Shown here: piece after piece, positions 38,354 through 53,300 of the stretch
Layout of the letters: each line of letters starts with the position of its first letter
Position numbering within the stretch: position 1 is the stretch's first letter
From: Apus apus
Taxonomy: Eukaryota > Chordata > Aves > Apodiformes > Apodidae
Assembly: GCF_020740795.1 (NCBI RefSeq)
Contig: NC_067285.1
Location: 21,534,241-21,598,240, forward strand
DNA length: 64,000 nucleotides
Direction: 5' to 3'
Translations under genes and position numbers: made by a program
Notes under the pieces: model-generated
Told to the model about the DNA's origin: nothing
What the model saw: only the letters and a program-made list of their open reading frames with translations
Databases searched by the model: none

Positions 38354-41300
38354 GTGAGGTCACACAGTTTAATTGGGATGCTCTTTGGGCTTGTGGAAGG
38401 TGTGGGGCAGTGGGGGTTGGTGGGTAGAGGAGATCTGCAGGAGGAATGTAGGAGCTCCAGAGGGAAGCCACATGTAGGGTCATTGTCAGAATAGGTTTTG
38501 ACCAGACATGGTAACTGAAATTTTACCGGAGATCATAAGACAAAGCTGTCTTTTGGATGAGTTTTCACCTGTATGTGCTCTGTCATATTGTAGTACTGCG
38601 GTTCTGAGAAGATTTTCTGGGCTTACTTTTGGAACTCTGAGATCAGTTTTCTATAAACAAAGTACAGATATCTTGGGAATAACTATACATACATTCCCAC
38701 TTGCTTTGATTGAAATACATGAACGTTTTTATGGAGGTTTTGTAACTGCTGTAAAATTACTCATGTAGAGGCATGTAAACCATCATTGTACAGAACAGTC
38801 ACTTTTCCTTGTCGATTGGTATTTCACTTTTCTAGTAAATTAGCAAACTAACTTTTGTAGTAGTAGAGCAAGGGGGGCCTTAAGACTTCATAAAGAAGTC
38901 AGCAAACTACAGTGTTTGCTGTAAGAGTTGTATTTCCTTTCTTTTGATAGTAATTTATTTTTAATAGCAGACAGGAAAATAGATAAAATTAGCAATTGCA
39001 AATTATTGAAAACTTTCACATATCTTCTAATTCTTAGCTTGATTTTTTAAAAAGTGAAACAGTTTCTCTGTTATCCTTGATGCATCTTGACCCTAGAATT
39101 CAGGAGGCATTTACACCAAGCAGAGTCAGACATACAGTTAACAGAAATTGCACAGGTCCTTTCTACACTTTCTTTTATCTCCTGTATTTTTTTTTAAATC
39201 CAGTGTCAGTAATTTTCCTGTTACTGCTGACTTCCATGACCATCAGCTGCCTCGTTAATATCTCTCTATCTGGAATTGCAAAACTTCATTCTCTTCTGAA
39301 TGTTTGCCTTACTTGAACAGAGAATGCAATATATATTGACTTGTGCTGAAATCTGGCTGTGTTATGTTATGAACAAATGCTCACTCATCATTGGATTAGG
39401 ACCAGAAAGTACACTCTGCCTGAACCATAGGTTTTCCAGTGCAGCCTAAGTTTTACATTTTTAATAAATCTGAGAATGGTCTCTAGTCCAAGATGGGCAA
39501 CCACCTGTGTCTCTTGAATAGTGAGGATTACAGTTGAGAGTAGGTTGGAAACTTTAAAAAAAAACTAACCTAAAAGAAGAGAGGGAGAGAAATGCAGAAT
39601 ACGTATCCAGGTTGGATAGCTCTCTGGGATAACACTGCTGGGACACATTGGTTTTAGTATGGAACATTCTGCTGGTGTAAAGAATAGGGACAGTGTTGGT
39701 GATGTGTTTTTTTAAAGCTACAAATCCTGAGTTATAGAAGTAAGTGTTGGGCACAGGGCCATAATCTATAAACTTGTGTTGCTCCAAGTCCTTTTGCATA
39801 TGTTAACTTGCTGGACTGAAGTGGAAGTTTTTAAAAGATACTGCTGAAGGAAGACACGTCTAGTTTGGTAGAAATGTATAAAACTGGTTTGTACAGATTT
39901 ACAGGTTCAACTGATGTTTGAAAACGTAATAGTTTTTTCTTCAACTTTTGAGATGCTTTTAGCTGACTGTTCACCACTGGCTCAGTGTATGATTGTGTGT
40001 TTTTCTGGGTTTTGGCCAAGTTCCTTTAGCTCTCTTGACCGAATTAAAAGGAAGCAGCAGTTGCCCTCTCTTCTGTCATGCACCTGTTGCATCAAAATGA
40101 AAAATCACTTCAGTAGATTATGCGTATTTGTAACCCTCAGTCTCTTTCCTGACATGAGAAAAACAATAGGTAACATTGTTGTGATAATTGTAATTATTGA
40201 CACCACGTTGAGATGTTGCTGTTCTGGGTTCTGGAGGCCTGCATTGGCAAGGGTTGTATTGCTTGTTCTTACTTAATATTTTTTAGGTTTTGTCTGTAAA
40301 GAGACTTAATTCCTTTATACAAAAGTGTCACTTTAGCAAGAGAGTAATTCTGAAAGGATACTGTTGTCTGCTTTACATGCATTTGCTGGAAATTCCCAGG
40401 GTCTGGGCAGAGTTATTTTAAGAAGTATGAGCATGGATTTGCTGCCTAAATAATTATTTATCTACTCATGAAGTCACATATGGTATTACCAACGTGGAAC
40501 ACTTGCAAGGACATTCCTGTACAAAGTGTGTTGTCATCAACTCTGGTCTGATGAGGCATCTGTCGTGAACTGAGATCTCCTTGGATTTTAAAACTCAAGT
40601 ACCAATTTAATTATTTTTAACACTTCTTTTTGACAGTGTTTTTGTAGTTAGAAAAAACAGTTTGTATTGAGAACTTGCCAGATCCTGTGGTTGTCAGGTG
40701 TAGTGGGTCTTCTCGAATGTGCTTGTTCTGAATTGAGCTGTGTGTTTTTATTTCTACAGTTCACCATTTTGCAGTGGCCTATGCAAACAAAAATGAGGAT
40801 AGGCCCCAAGTTAAATGCTAACAGGAGGAACTATATTCTGTTAGTCTTTTCCTCCAGCTTGGAGCTCAGCCCGTGTTTTGATTTTGAATCAGCTAGTATT
40901 ACAAGTAATGTAATAGAAAGGATTTTCAGCTTTTTCAACTGGTTTGAGTTTGTCTCTCTGAGCATCCAATTACTTAGTTCAAAGAGAATCCCCCTGAAAC
41001 GGATGGTAGTGCTGTTGACTGGGGAGTCCTCTTCTTAAACAAACAAACAAAGCAAGTACCTGCACGCACCCCTGTTACGGCTTTCTTACTGTTTGCAACT
41101 TTTTTATTTTGTTTTTGGGTAATTTTAATGTTATTATTATGTTTACTGCAAATTTAACAATAAGACTTGAAGTAGCTTGTGCAAATATGCACAGTATTCA
41201 TTGCAGAGGGTCACCAAAAAGTTGAGTTACTCAATTGTTTGTCAGTCACCCTACTGGCTTGCTAGAAAGATGATGAAAGGTGGAGAAAAATGTCTGACTT

Positions 41301-44300
41301 CTCTAATATGATCCTCGGAACCAAATTCTTTATACAGTTTTGTATCTTGAGTAGTTACATCAGAAGAATTGTAACTGGTTGGTTCTCCCTCATTTAATTT
41401 TCACTGTGGTTAAGTCCTTTTATAGTCCTCTTGTATTACTTTCTAGAAAGAAGTTTTCTCTTTAAATGTGGAATTGCTAATGTGAAGGAGGGATGCATTG
41501 TGTCCACTTTATGGATGCCCTTAGATTTTCTAATTTTTTTCTCCTCAGTCTCCACTGATTCACCTGTACTGAAGTTCCAGAGGAAACTTAAGTAAAGCAT
41601 ATAAATTCTGGGAATACCAAGAGTCCCGTCATAATTTTCAATGTTTATTTTAGAAATTACTTCTTCTCACATTAAACTGCTTCAATTGCTTGGTTTTGCT
41701 CCTGTTTTTTTTCATTTTGAATGAGGTAATGCATGTAACTGATATTCGGCCATTGCCTGTGTACATCATTGATTAGAAGCTTTCAGCTGTACTGGGCAGG
41801 AAGGGATTCAGCGCTGGAGTTAAGGTATGGATGTTTTGAAGAACAACATCCTTTCAGTGTATTCTGAACCATTTGGTTCCCTGAGTTGGTTTGTGGCTGT
41901 AACTCACTTTCTTCCATATCAAATTACATTCCACAAATTTGTTACCTTTCTACCAATTAATGCCCCCCTTGCCTTTTCCCACTTTTCTGGACAGTGTTCT
42001 CTTTCCCAGAAATCCCTGAGAAATCCCCTCATTTCCCTTCTTGCCTTTAAAAACAGTTGTATTTTTCATTGCTAATTTCACTAAGTCTAATGTTTCTGCA
42101 AATGTTTTGTTGTCAGTTATCTTCAGATAAGGATTATTGTGGCAGTGGTCTTAGAGTAAAAGTTCAGGTATGCCTGTTATCTCTCCAAACCCCCTGTGGC
42201 TTTATTTCTTCTTGAAAGATTCTAAGCTCTTTCCCACCCTTAGCCCTTTCTATTTTACAGTTTCTGAAGCGTAAATGTTTACCAAACACTTAAGAAGTTG
42301 TCATAAATACTGCAGGATTGCTAAACAGTGTGTTCACAATATTTTTGCTCAGTTTGTATTTATTCATTCACACCAGCTTCTGCTGGAAGCGTGCTGATGA
42401 GTTGTGTTGAAACTATTTTCAATAGACAGCTAGTGAGAAACCTGTTGTGTTTTTTTTTCCTTTGCTGTGAGCTTGAACCCTTGCACACTGTATTGCAAAA
42501 GTCCGTTGGGCTTAACTGAGAATTGATGCAGGCAGCGATCTCCTAGAAAATGCTCTTATTATCCAGCCCCAGACAGTTTATGTTCTTCCAAACTGTTAGG
42601 AGTGCCCACAATGTTAAGCTCTGGGCGGCACAGTGCCTCAGAAATAAAAGCCATAGAGAGGGAATCATTGGCAGAGACTAGAAAGAGCCTAAAGTGAGAA
42701 TATGATCAGTTTAGACAGACAACCTGATCAAAATCTGAGCAGTGTCTACACTGGTAAAATGACAGCAACTGATTTTCATTGATTTATATGCATAAAGAAT
42801 AAATGGCTTAGAGAGCAACACTTCTTCCTCAGGATTGCCAGTAACTATTTAATAAATGAAAGTTAACCCTTGCTCAAGCGGTAACTGCGGAAAACAGCAA
42901 GAGAAGCATGTAGTCTCTTTCAGATTCATATTGTGCTCTTCAGATTCTTACTCTTTTCAGAGAATAATGTCATCCGAAGTGTTTCCTCTCCTTGAGTCTG
43001 GTGAAGCTGGAAATGAAGACTGTGTGGTTTGCTGCTGTTTTGTTACAGGCTATTACTACACATTATAAAGTTACAGTTGATTTATTTTCTACTTGATATG
43101 TGCTTCTGGTATTAAGAAGGAGATTATGGTATCAGCTCACGCTTCAGGTAGATACAGGTATAATGCATCTTGTTTGTTGTGTTTTTTAATTTAGTACAAC
43201 ACATGACAAATCTGTTTTTGCCCAAATACATTGGTTTTAATATATCTAAGTTCACCACTAACATTAAAAACCCAAACCAGCAACTGCTGAGCAGAAAGTA
43301 TTGTGTAACTCCCTAATGAGTTTCTTTATAGAGGTAACATAATTTAAAAAATACAAATGTTGGTGAGAAGATGCTACAAATGCTTATGAAATAAAAAGAG
43401 ATCAGCTGTTCAGGGAGTAAATGTAACATGAAAGTAAAGGTTTAGATGCTATTAGAAATGAGGTTTCTCCATATTTTCTCACCCTAGTATGTGAATTTCA
43501 TCTACTTTTCTACTCTTTTTCAGTAATGGCGGATAGTGTTGACTTGCCATATAGCAAATGTTAAAGTTGAGGAAAGGACTTACTGGGTTGTAATACAGTG
43601 TGCAAAAGGGGACATTGATTCATTAGAGCTGAAGACACCACAGAGAAGCTCTAGAGACAGTAATTTATGAAGATTGATTGGCATAATTAAATGAACTGCA
43701 TCAGAGCTGGCATGTAGATTTCAGAAGTGGTCTAGAAGTTTCTACTCAATGAAAAGGTGGTTTCATAATGCAGTCATACCTCTATCTTGGAAGGATGACA
43801 AGTTGAATGACTCTCACACATTTGTCTCTTTATTTACATTTTCCTGTACCTAAGATCTTTGAATGTGTGTACTCCTCTCTCAGAAATGTATACAGGAGAA
43901 ACCACATAAAGAAGCTATCAGGAAAAGATGCTTTTTTACTACTGAGATTTTAAATGACCAATGCAGTTTCAACTCTGTTGTGATCATCTGGCTTCTTCCT
44001 TCAGATAAGTTTCTCTTCCCCTGTAAAATGTCTTTCACATTCTTTCCCTCTTTTCATGTGTCATCTTTCTAGTGGGAAATGTCTAATTTTCTCCTGTCGC
44101 ATCTTTCTACTCATCTTTCTTCCTGGCTTCCGTGGAGTTTTCTTTTTGTGTTTTTCTCCTTCCTTTCACCTTGAGTTGATACTTGACTTGCTGGATGATT
44201 GGAGATCACAGATGCTGTATTTGCATTTCAGGCTGACTGAAGCTATAGGGGTTATTCTTCTCTGTGGCATGTTTACTTTTGGGAGTAATAATAAGGATTC

Positions 44301-47300
44301 AGGTTTGATCCTGGATTCTGGATTGTGCTTTCCTTTGTCTCCTGTAACTTTTGTTATTTGCCTCTTTTTTTTTTTTTTCTTTGGCCTATTCTTCATTGCT
44401 AAAAAGTAGGTTTTATTTTGTCTCTCTATTTTATAACGTGTAGGTAACTAATTCTCTCCTGAGATAAAAACAAAGTGAGGACAAAACATCTCAGGGTTCC
44501 TCTCAAGCTGCACTTCACGTTTGAAGTGGGTGGTTATCTCAGCAAATGTAATGCTACAGTTCTTTTGTTCACTGAGTATTTTACTCAGAATAATATGTTA
44601 AAACAGCTTTTATTTTCAGCTTAAAAGGTGATTCTGTGATTCTATGATTATGGTGACGTTCATTTTTAAGCAAATGTAAGTTAATTTATTTCAGTTACTA
44701 TGAAAAGTTGTAGATTATAGATGGCTTAAGTACTCGATTTTTTTTTTTTTTTGTAGAGTAACTAAGTAAGTTCCTTTTTTATAGCCTGGTTTCTGAATCT
44801 TTGCTTGGTTATGAAGTCTGGGTTTTTAATATAGTGAAGTTACCCTTCTAGCTACTAGGTTTAACAAAATTGTCCTTACACATTTTTAAACTCGCGTAGA
44901 ATTGAAGGGAGAAGCTTACATGTCAATGTTAGTGTGATTAGGTGAGAGCTTTCTTGTCCATGTCAAGTTTTTGATAGTCTGTGGTTGCTGGGTAATATAA
45001 TTTATACTAGTATGCTGAGGAAAGGGTATCACAGTGAGTTAAATGCTAAGAATAAGGAATATGAAACCAGAAATAAGGAAATGAAAATGAAAGTGAATGG
45101 CACAAATAGTAGGGTAGTCTTTTAAACATACAAGCAAAAAACCTCTCTTCCTCTCCCAGTATACCTTTGAGGGAACAAAAAAGGCCACCAGTGATTTGAA
45201 CAACATCTCTTACGCCAGTTACAAAACTGGGAGCAGAGACTATCTCTTCTTAATTGTCTGGTGTCCTAGTTATTGTACAGTACTTTGTTCCAGAGGAAGA
45301 AAGGAATGTACAGCTTCAAAAGATGTTTTACATACTGTAATGAACTTTTGGAGTAAATACTTGGCTATTTAGCATATCTGTAATTGTTTTGTTTTGGTTT
45401 TATATCTTTTGAGTAATGTTTCTAAAGAGTCAAAACCAATTTATTCTATAGTTGTTAAAATGCAAGGATGTCTTTAAGATTCTGTTGCTTTTTTTAGAGC
45501 GACAACTTTTTTCTGTCACCTTTCTAATTGTAAGACTGTATAGCAGTTATAACAGTAATTTAAAAGTGTCATGTCTAAAAGTTAACTTTTCAACTTTATT
45601 TAAATCTACTTTGTTAATCTCCTTCCTTCCTCCTTCTCTTTGTAACATCCTTCCAAACCCAGAAAAAGTAAAATTCAAAGCACATATGTATCAACTAGCT
45701 AAAATATTAGTCTGGAATTTTTATTTAAATATTAAAGAGCAGTGATGCATAATATAAACAAAAATTAAAATACTGGTTCTAATTTCAAAATACTATATCA
45801 GACATTTCTAGATTACCTTCTTTGAAGCAGTGTGGTCTCCAGCAATAAATACAGGGTTACCAATAAGAAGATGCTCATACTCCTCATGATTTGTGTGCTT
45901 TTTGTTGCATCCTTTCTTCTTTGTTTCTTTCCCTATAGAATGGCAGTAAAGTTCTGGCAAGACTGTAGGTGTTGTGCCACTTAGTAGTTGTCTAGCATTT
46001 TTAGCAGAAAATACTGAAAATTATGTCTTTGAGCACGCTTTTTTAATGGTGGTTTAAAGGTTATGGGCAGGGCTTGTGGAAACTGTGGTTTTGATTATGC
46101 TTAATTCATCTGTATTTGCTTCCATGCAGTTGGGAATATACCATCTTTGAAAAGAATGAAACAAAGGAGCTCTGTCAGGCTGTGATATACCTACTACTTA
46201 AAATCCTCTAGAATGGCATACTTTGAGGACAGTGAAGCTGTGGAAAGTGTCTGGTTTTAATAAAATATTGTTGCTATTATGGATCATTATTAATGGTTCT
46301 AGATTGCTGCAACAAAATCCTAAGAATCCTAAATTTCTGTTGGTGTGTGGCTAGCACTGAAAAAAAGTGGAAGTCAAGACATTCTCTTTCCATAGAAGAG
46401 GGAAACCCGAAAAGGTTGCAGGATTAGTGTCTTTAAACAAATTCTTAACATCCTCATTTGGCTACTAGAAGGAGGGGACCTGAGTGTTATTTCTTGATGT
46501 CTCAATGAATTTTGTACCTTTCTGTTGACCACTAGGTTTAGTTTGTCGCTTTGAGATATATGGTAGAGCTTTCAAGCTTCTGTTTCAGATGGAATAAGGA
46601 TTGGCATATAGAAAAAGAGGGAAGAATAAATGGATAAGATGGAGGGAGTATGAAAAAAATCTGTCCTTTTGTCAATGTATAGGACAGAACAGGAGTCTTC
46701 CTTGAAGTACAGAAAAAATTGCGGAAGCTGGGAATATTGAGTATTGTATGACTTCATGGAATCTGTCCAAGTCGTAGGAATTCAGGTTTACTGATCTCAA
46801 AATATGTGCTCATATTTGCCTGACTTCATTTATCACACATTGTGATTCTCAAGACTTACCCTTTAATTTTTTTATTTTCTTTTTAATGTCCCTGTACTTG
46901 GTAGATTTGCATCTGTCTCACCCTGTGGAAAATGTACCAACATGAATCGTTGTTAATCCATGTTAGATGCTAATTAAATGACTTGATGATGGCTTGAATG
47001 TTCAAGGTCCACGCTATTAGGAAAAACTCATTGCTGATATAAAAATTATTTTAAGTATTTGACATTTAAGCTTGATGGTCATCCTGCTGGTGGGTTAGTA
47101 TGTAACTAATAGGCACACAAATGAAATGACAACTTTTTCTGAGAATCTAGTGCCTTTCTGAAGTCTATAGGGCATAATTTAGTAATTATTTTCTGCTGTT
47201 TACAGTTTTTGCTGTGCATTGTGTGCAATTTCATTTATATTTAGGTCAGTAAATGCTGAGATGGGCAAAAAAGGGAAATGCAGCAGGAAATTTGTTGACC

Positions 47301-50300
47301 AGGGGTAGCAACATGGGCCAGGAGAAAATATTTTTAACTTACACCTGCATGTAACTTTCACATGTGGCTTGAAGAGAAGGTGATATGACAAAGAGAAGTT
47401 AGTTGTATTTGACCCAAAATGCCTCTGGAAGCTTTCATTGACTAATTGATTACATTTCAAGCAGTAGTTCATGAGGTCATCTAAGGTGCTTATGCTTGTC
47501 AGGTGTATGAGCAGCCAGTGTTTCAAGACTTCTGTGACATTTTCAGAAGACAGTTGACTTCACTTCAGTCTTCTGGTGTTGGGAGAGATCTTGGGAGATA
47601 CTATGCATTCGCCTAAGCAAATGGGCTGTAGTTAATCACAGTTTTCCAGTGCTGCTTTTGCTATAATTTTTGTGCACTGAAAATGATATATGTGCTTGTT
47701 ACTATTTCTACTTCTGTAAATGTTCTGTAGCTGCCTGCTTGTTTCATATATTCCTTGGTACGCAGTTTTGTTTCTCCCCTTTTGTTCTTTCTATAGGTGA
47801 TGAGGGAGAAATGGAAGAGAATTTATTTATTGTTAGGAAGAATCTTGCTCCAACCGTAGGGTACTAAGAAATGATCAGATGGATGTCTTACTTTGAGTGA
47901 GAGGAAATGTAATTGCTGCAGGGTGGAGCACTTGAGGAAGGCTGAGGACTAGTGTCTTTGGAAGCCTGTGTCCTGCAGCAGCAGCTCAGACTGGTTAGGG
48001 GCTGCTTTGCTGCACCTTTTAGCTGCGGTGGAGAAACTAGAACTTGAGGGGCATTGCAGAGTGGTTTCTGTAACCTTGTGAAAAGTCATAGACATAGGGT
48101 TAGATTTGGGGAGATTTTTAGAAAAACAAATGAGATAAAAATAGGAATTGGGTAATATTTTATTTTTCTAAAGCATTTAGGTACCTAACGTCCTTAGGCT
48201 CCTGCCTATGAAACAGATTTTTAAACCTCTAATGGTTTCGTTTTGGTGATATTAAGAGGGAGTATCTTCTTTTAGTTCCTGACAGATGTTTAATTATTTT
48301 TTTTTACCCTAGAGGTGAGAATGCCTCATCGTTGATCTCTTCTTTTCAGACAATAACTTTACCATCAGCCCCAGCAAAACTGGCCTGATCTCAGTCTGAT
48401 ACGTTCAGTAATGCAGCTCCTCACTGTTTGCCAGTGCATTTGTTTGGAGGCCAAGTGATACTGCTCTGGGATTTAGACACAGGAAAAAAGCTGGTTAGAG
48501 ATTAATTTTGTATGTAATACTTCAGGATGGATACTAATGGCAGAGAGCAGCTCATTAATTACCAGAAGTTGTGGTGTTTTGTATGACTTCTTTCAGCATC
48601 TGAAAACATATCTTGGTAGAAATAGGTACTCAGTTGTGATGCAGTCTTTTTGATTTGTGTTTATGTTCCATCTACATTCAGAAAAATATCTGGTACCTCT
48701 TGGTGTTGTAGCTTGCTTTTTGTCATAGACCACTGGAGATAACTTTGAATTCTGACCTTTTAAAATACCTTGTGTGGGGTAGAAGTGGGAATAACTGGTA
48801 GCCCTGAGCCTTGCTTTCAGGCAACAGGAGCCGTTTGATGTCTGTGCTCTGAATGCAGAATCCCAGTTATGCAGTGTGCTTTCTGCACGGGGCTGAGAGA
48901 GTGGGGAGTAGCAGTGCAGGGGAAATGACTTGCCTGAAGCTGATCTGCTTCATCAGCTGTAGAGTTATTCTGAGTGCAAGCTGCCCAATTTGTTATGAAA
49001 CCTTGGCCAGCACTGGCATGAATACAGTGTTTTGTAGCACTGTCTGTCTTGTTTAACAAAAATCTGCTGTTCATTTTAGGATTTCTAACAGCTGTTGGTT
49101 GCTTGCCCAGGCTGCTCTTTTTAAAAAATTAATTATTTGGGGAGGGAGAGAAATGGAAGGGATTAAGGATTTTCTTGTCTGAATTTCCAGAGGAGGTTAT
49201 CAAGTTGTGAATGCTGCATTGCCTGCCTAATGCTAGTATTTCAGTTTTGTGATCTCAGGCATGTTAGAGTGGGTGAGAGTTGAGAAAAGAGCTTGCTGAC
49301 ATTTTGCTCTTGAGATGCAGAGCTTAAAAAGACATGAATAGATCTCATCTGCCATAGGTCATCAATGTAACATCAAATACTCCAGTTTAATCAGCACAGT
49401 CCTGTGCAGAAGATTTTCACATATTGCGTAGCAGAAGCAATAGAGTTAAATATAAAATATGCCTTTCTGATCTGGATTTGACTTGTGTTTGGAGAGGTTC
49501 TGGCATTTGCTCACAGCAGATGTTTTCTGTAGGTATGTTGTATATGTTTGCAACAAAATCTGTGAACCATGAGGCAGAACATGGGTGACTAGGATCTTAG
49601 GAATTAGAGTTCAGTGATAGAGGAACGTGCTAGTGTTTCTGTCCTGGAGTCATGAAACCAAAAAAAGGATTTTGGTTTCATCTTTATTTTCCTCCCTTCC
49701 CCCATCAAATGTCTTTTTGGGTCCCAAACATAACTCTAGCTTTCCACCTTTGTGTTGTCCTGAATATCTGAGGACTTGATTCAAGTGGGTTCTTTCTAGA
49801 CACCTGGTTTATATATATAGTAATATGTAGAAATATATTTATTACTATAGTAATATATAGTTTATATATCTTTCTATACATAGTAGTGTCTAGAAATATA
49901 GTAAGTGTGTTGTAGCTCTCATACTTTAAGGACATAAGGGAGACAAGTTTGTAAAGAAAGAAGGCAAATGAGTTCTTCAGCCAGCTGACTTCTGGAGTGC
50001 AGGTAAAGTTTTCACATGTGTTCGTCTGTCTACTAATTGCAAGAGGACCTTTATGGGATGATTACACAGCAGGTTATCTGCTTGGCAATTAAAATTTACT
50101 GGGCATATCAAAACTCTTGTAGCCATGTTTACCAGTGATGAAAGGAGAAATAACATGGCAGGGGTGGTTATCTTTCTTATTAACATCTTAGGCTGCTCTG
50201 AAGAGAGAATCTCTTCAGATATTTTGCCTTAAAAAATGTTGCTGACACAGGAAACTGCGGATGAAGCTGGGGTGCAAGCAAGCAAGCAGCTGCTCCCAGA

Positions 50301-53300
50301 AGGTGTCTTGAGAAGTTTGCCTCCATCTTCATGTACATTGTAGCCTCCTGCCATAAGAAGCTGTTTCTCATGTCATTTTCTAGAAAGTCCCGTAGCAGAA
50401 AGCACTGGCCTTTTTCTTCTGGCATAGATCTGCTCAGCAAGTTCTAAGCACCCAAGATTTCCCCTGGTAATGCCAGTACTACATTACTTGAACTGTAATT
50501 TCTCCCTATTGATTCAGTTGTGGCATAGGTTAACAGTATCCCCTCTGGCTGTTCTTGCAGTAGGTTTATAGCAGGCACTGGTGTTTTGTGGGGAAAAAAG
50601 AATGTTTTTGAATAATTTTGTGGAAGTTTCCAGACAAAGTTGTATTGGATCATCTGACAAGATGATCTGAGTAGCTAGTCTGGCAGTCACAGAATGTTGA
50701 ACTCACTTACCATGTGTCTTGGGTTCGCATGCCATGTGGCACAAGGCTGAGAGGTCTGATTCTCAGGAGAGAAGTCACATTTGGAGAGAGTGTGGGAAGA
50801 AAAAAGAACCATTTCCCCTCAAATTTCTAGAATCACAGAATGGTAGGGGTTGGAAGTGACCTCTGGAGATCATCGAATCCAACCCCCCTGACAGAGCAGG
50901 ACCATCACAGAATCTAGGGCAGGTCACAGAGAAACGCATCCACACGGGTCTTGACAGTATCCAGAGAAGGAGACTCTACAACCACTCTGTTCCAGTGCTC
51001 CATCACCCTAACAGTAAAGAAGTTTTTCTCATGTTGAGGTGGAACTTCCTGTGTGCTAGTTTGCATCCATTGCCCCTCATCCTATCACAGGGCATAACTG
51101 AAAAGAGATTGGTCCCTCCTCCCTGACACCCACCCTTCAGATATTTATATACATTAATAAGATCCCCTCTCAGGCTTCTCTTCTCTAGACTAAACAGCCC
51201 CAGGTCTCTCAGCCTTTCCTCATAAGACAGATGTTCCAGTCCCTTAACCATCCTCAAAGCCCTCCTTTGGGCTCTCTCAAGTAAATGTCCCTCTTGAACT
51301 GGGGAGCCCAGAACTGGACACAATAGTCCAGATGTTGTCTTACTAGGGCAGAGTAGAGGGGTAGGAGAACCTTCCTCGATCTGCTGGACACACTCTTCTT
51401 AATGTACTCCAGGGTACTACTGGCCTTCTTGGCCACAAGGGCACATTGCTGTCCCATGGATAATTTGTTGTCCACCAGGACTCCAAGGTTCTTCTCTACA
51501 GAGCTGCTTTCTGGCAAGTCGGCTCCTAATCTGTACTGGTGCATGTTGTTGTTCCTTCCCAGGTGCAGGACTCTACTTGCTCTTGTTGAACTTCATTTAG
51601 GTTCATCTTTTTCCAGCTCTCCAGCCTGTCCAAATCTTGCTGAATGGCTGCACAGCCTTTCGGTGAATCTGGCAATCCTCCCAGCTTTGTGTCATCAGGA
51701 AAGCTGCTAAGGATACACTCTGTCCCCTCATCCAGGTCGTTGATGACAATGTTGAACAGGACTGGACCCAGCACTGAATCCTGGGGAACTCCACTAGTTA
51801 CAGGTCTCCAGCTGGACTCTGCACCATTGATTGCCACCCTCTGGGCTCTATTGTTTAGCCAGTTCTGAATCCATCTCACTCTCCACTCTTTACCCCACAC
51901 TTCTTGAGCAGTAGAAGGCAGTAGGTTTCGCTGCTTGTGGAAGGTTTTTGCTAACAGAAGGAACATTTTAATTACTCTAGAGAAAGCTGGGATGTGACTA
52001 TGGGGTTTTTTTGGCGTGTTCTTACTGATTTAAACTCCTAGTGGGTTAGGACTCTTGGACCTTAGACAAACATTGTGCATCTTCTACGTTTTAGTTCTCT
52101 TATCTCTTAGTTACTGCTTTGCATCATAAATTCTCAGCAGTATTCTTTTTTTGCACAGCTTTTTTATGCCCATGAAGTCTTGTGGAAGTGTCACCAGCAG
52201 TTGGCATAATACTTGAACATGTTATGATTTAAAATATGGCATTTTAAAAACGTAAACATAAAGTAGTTTTAACTCAGTCTAAGATTGAAACAGCAGGAGT
52301 TGAACTGATTATGTGGGACCTCTCCTCTGTTAGGTGCTAAGATTCTGTAACACAAATTGTTTTGGGATGCAGTCCCTGTGCTTAATGTTAGCATGATAGT
52401 GATGCCATTTCTTCACAGGTGAACAAAGTTAAGTGAGAGAGTTTTTGGTGGGATTTTTTAGCTCTGTATGCACGCAGAAAGTGAGTGCAGAAAACCATTG
52501 TGGAATGGGTTTATCAGAAATGTTTTTTTAATCATCCAGGTGAACAGAAGGGAAACTGCAAGCCTTAAAATTACTGACACTTGAAAAAAACAACCCACTC
52601 ATCCACTCCAAATCCACAATGTGATTTAATGTTGTATTCTGTAAATCTACAGGGCTTGTGTACAAAATAAAAAATTAGTATTTGTTTTAACATTTTGATG
52701 TATTTTAAGTTCTGCCTTACAGAAGAAACCAATTTTTGCTTCCTAAAATGTCTTAGTCTTGGAGGCAGAAGTAATGGTGGCAGGATATATTTATGCAGCC
52801 AGTCAGATAATATACTTCTTTTGTTTTGAAGAGAAATGTAAACACAGTAAGAAAAAGGTAGTTTGAGCCATTAAATATTTTGACTTTCATGTATGAGCTA
52901 TTTGTGATGTAGTGTTAAACAATTTTCAGAAATCAAATTGAGTTGAGATTTGGCTCTGTGCTCTGGATTTTGCTGTAGATGGTGAAGACTTTGTGGGTAA
53001 ATAGGACACCCTCCTGTGATAAAACTAACCTATTTGTATTGGATTAAAAAAAAAGCCATTCTTAAAATGTTATTGTGATGGTTGTAACAGAATTTGTGTA
53101 GTAATAGTTGCTGCAGTTAAGCTTGAGGTTTCCAATTCTGGACTGTAATCTGCCCATCTGGGATTTATATTTTTATTGTTTTTTGGCTATGAATCTCATC
53201 AGCCTTACCCATTGAACGCTAATGAAAAAGTTCTGTTGCTTATTCATCTTCTCAACTGTTTTGGACATTAAAATGTCATTCTGTGGCTTAGAGCTGATGT

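Noticed and set aside
40667..41038. 123-codon open frame in ZSWIM8 intron 1
   Set aside because: No family motif, no good splice context and no conserved neighbour; compatible with chance in AT-rich DNA.
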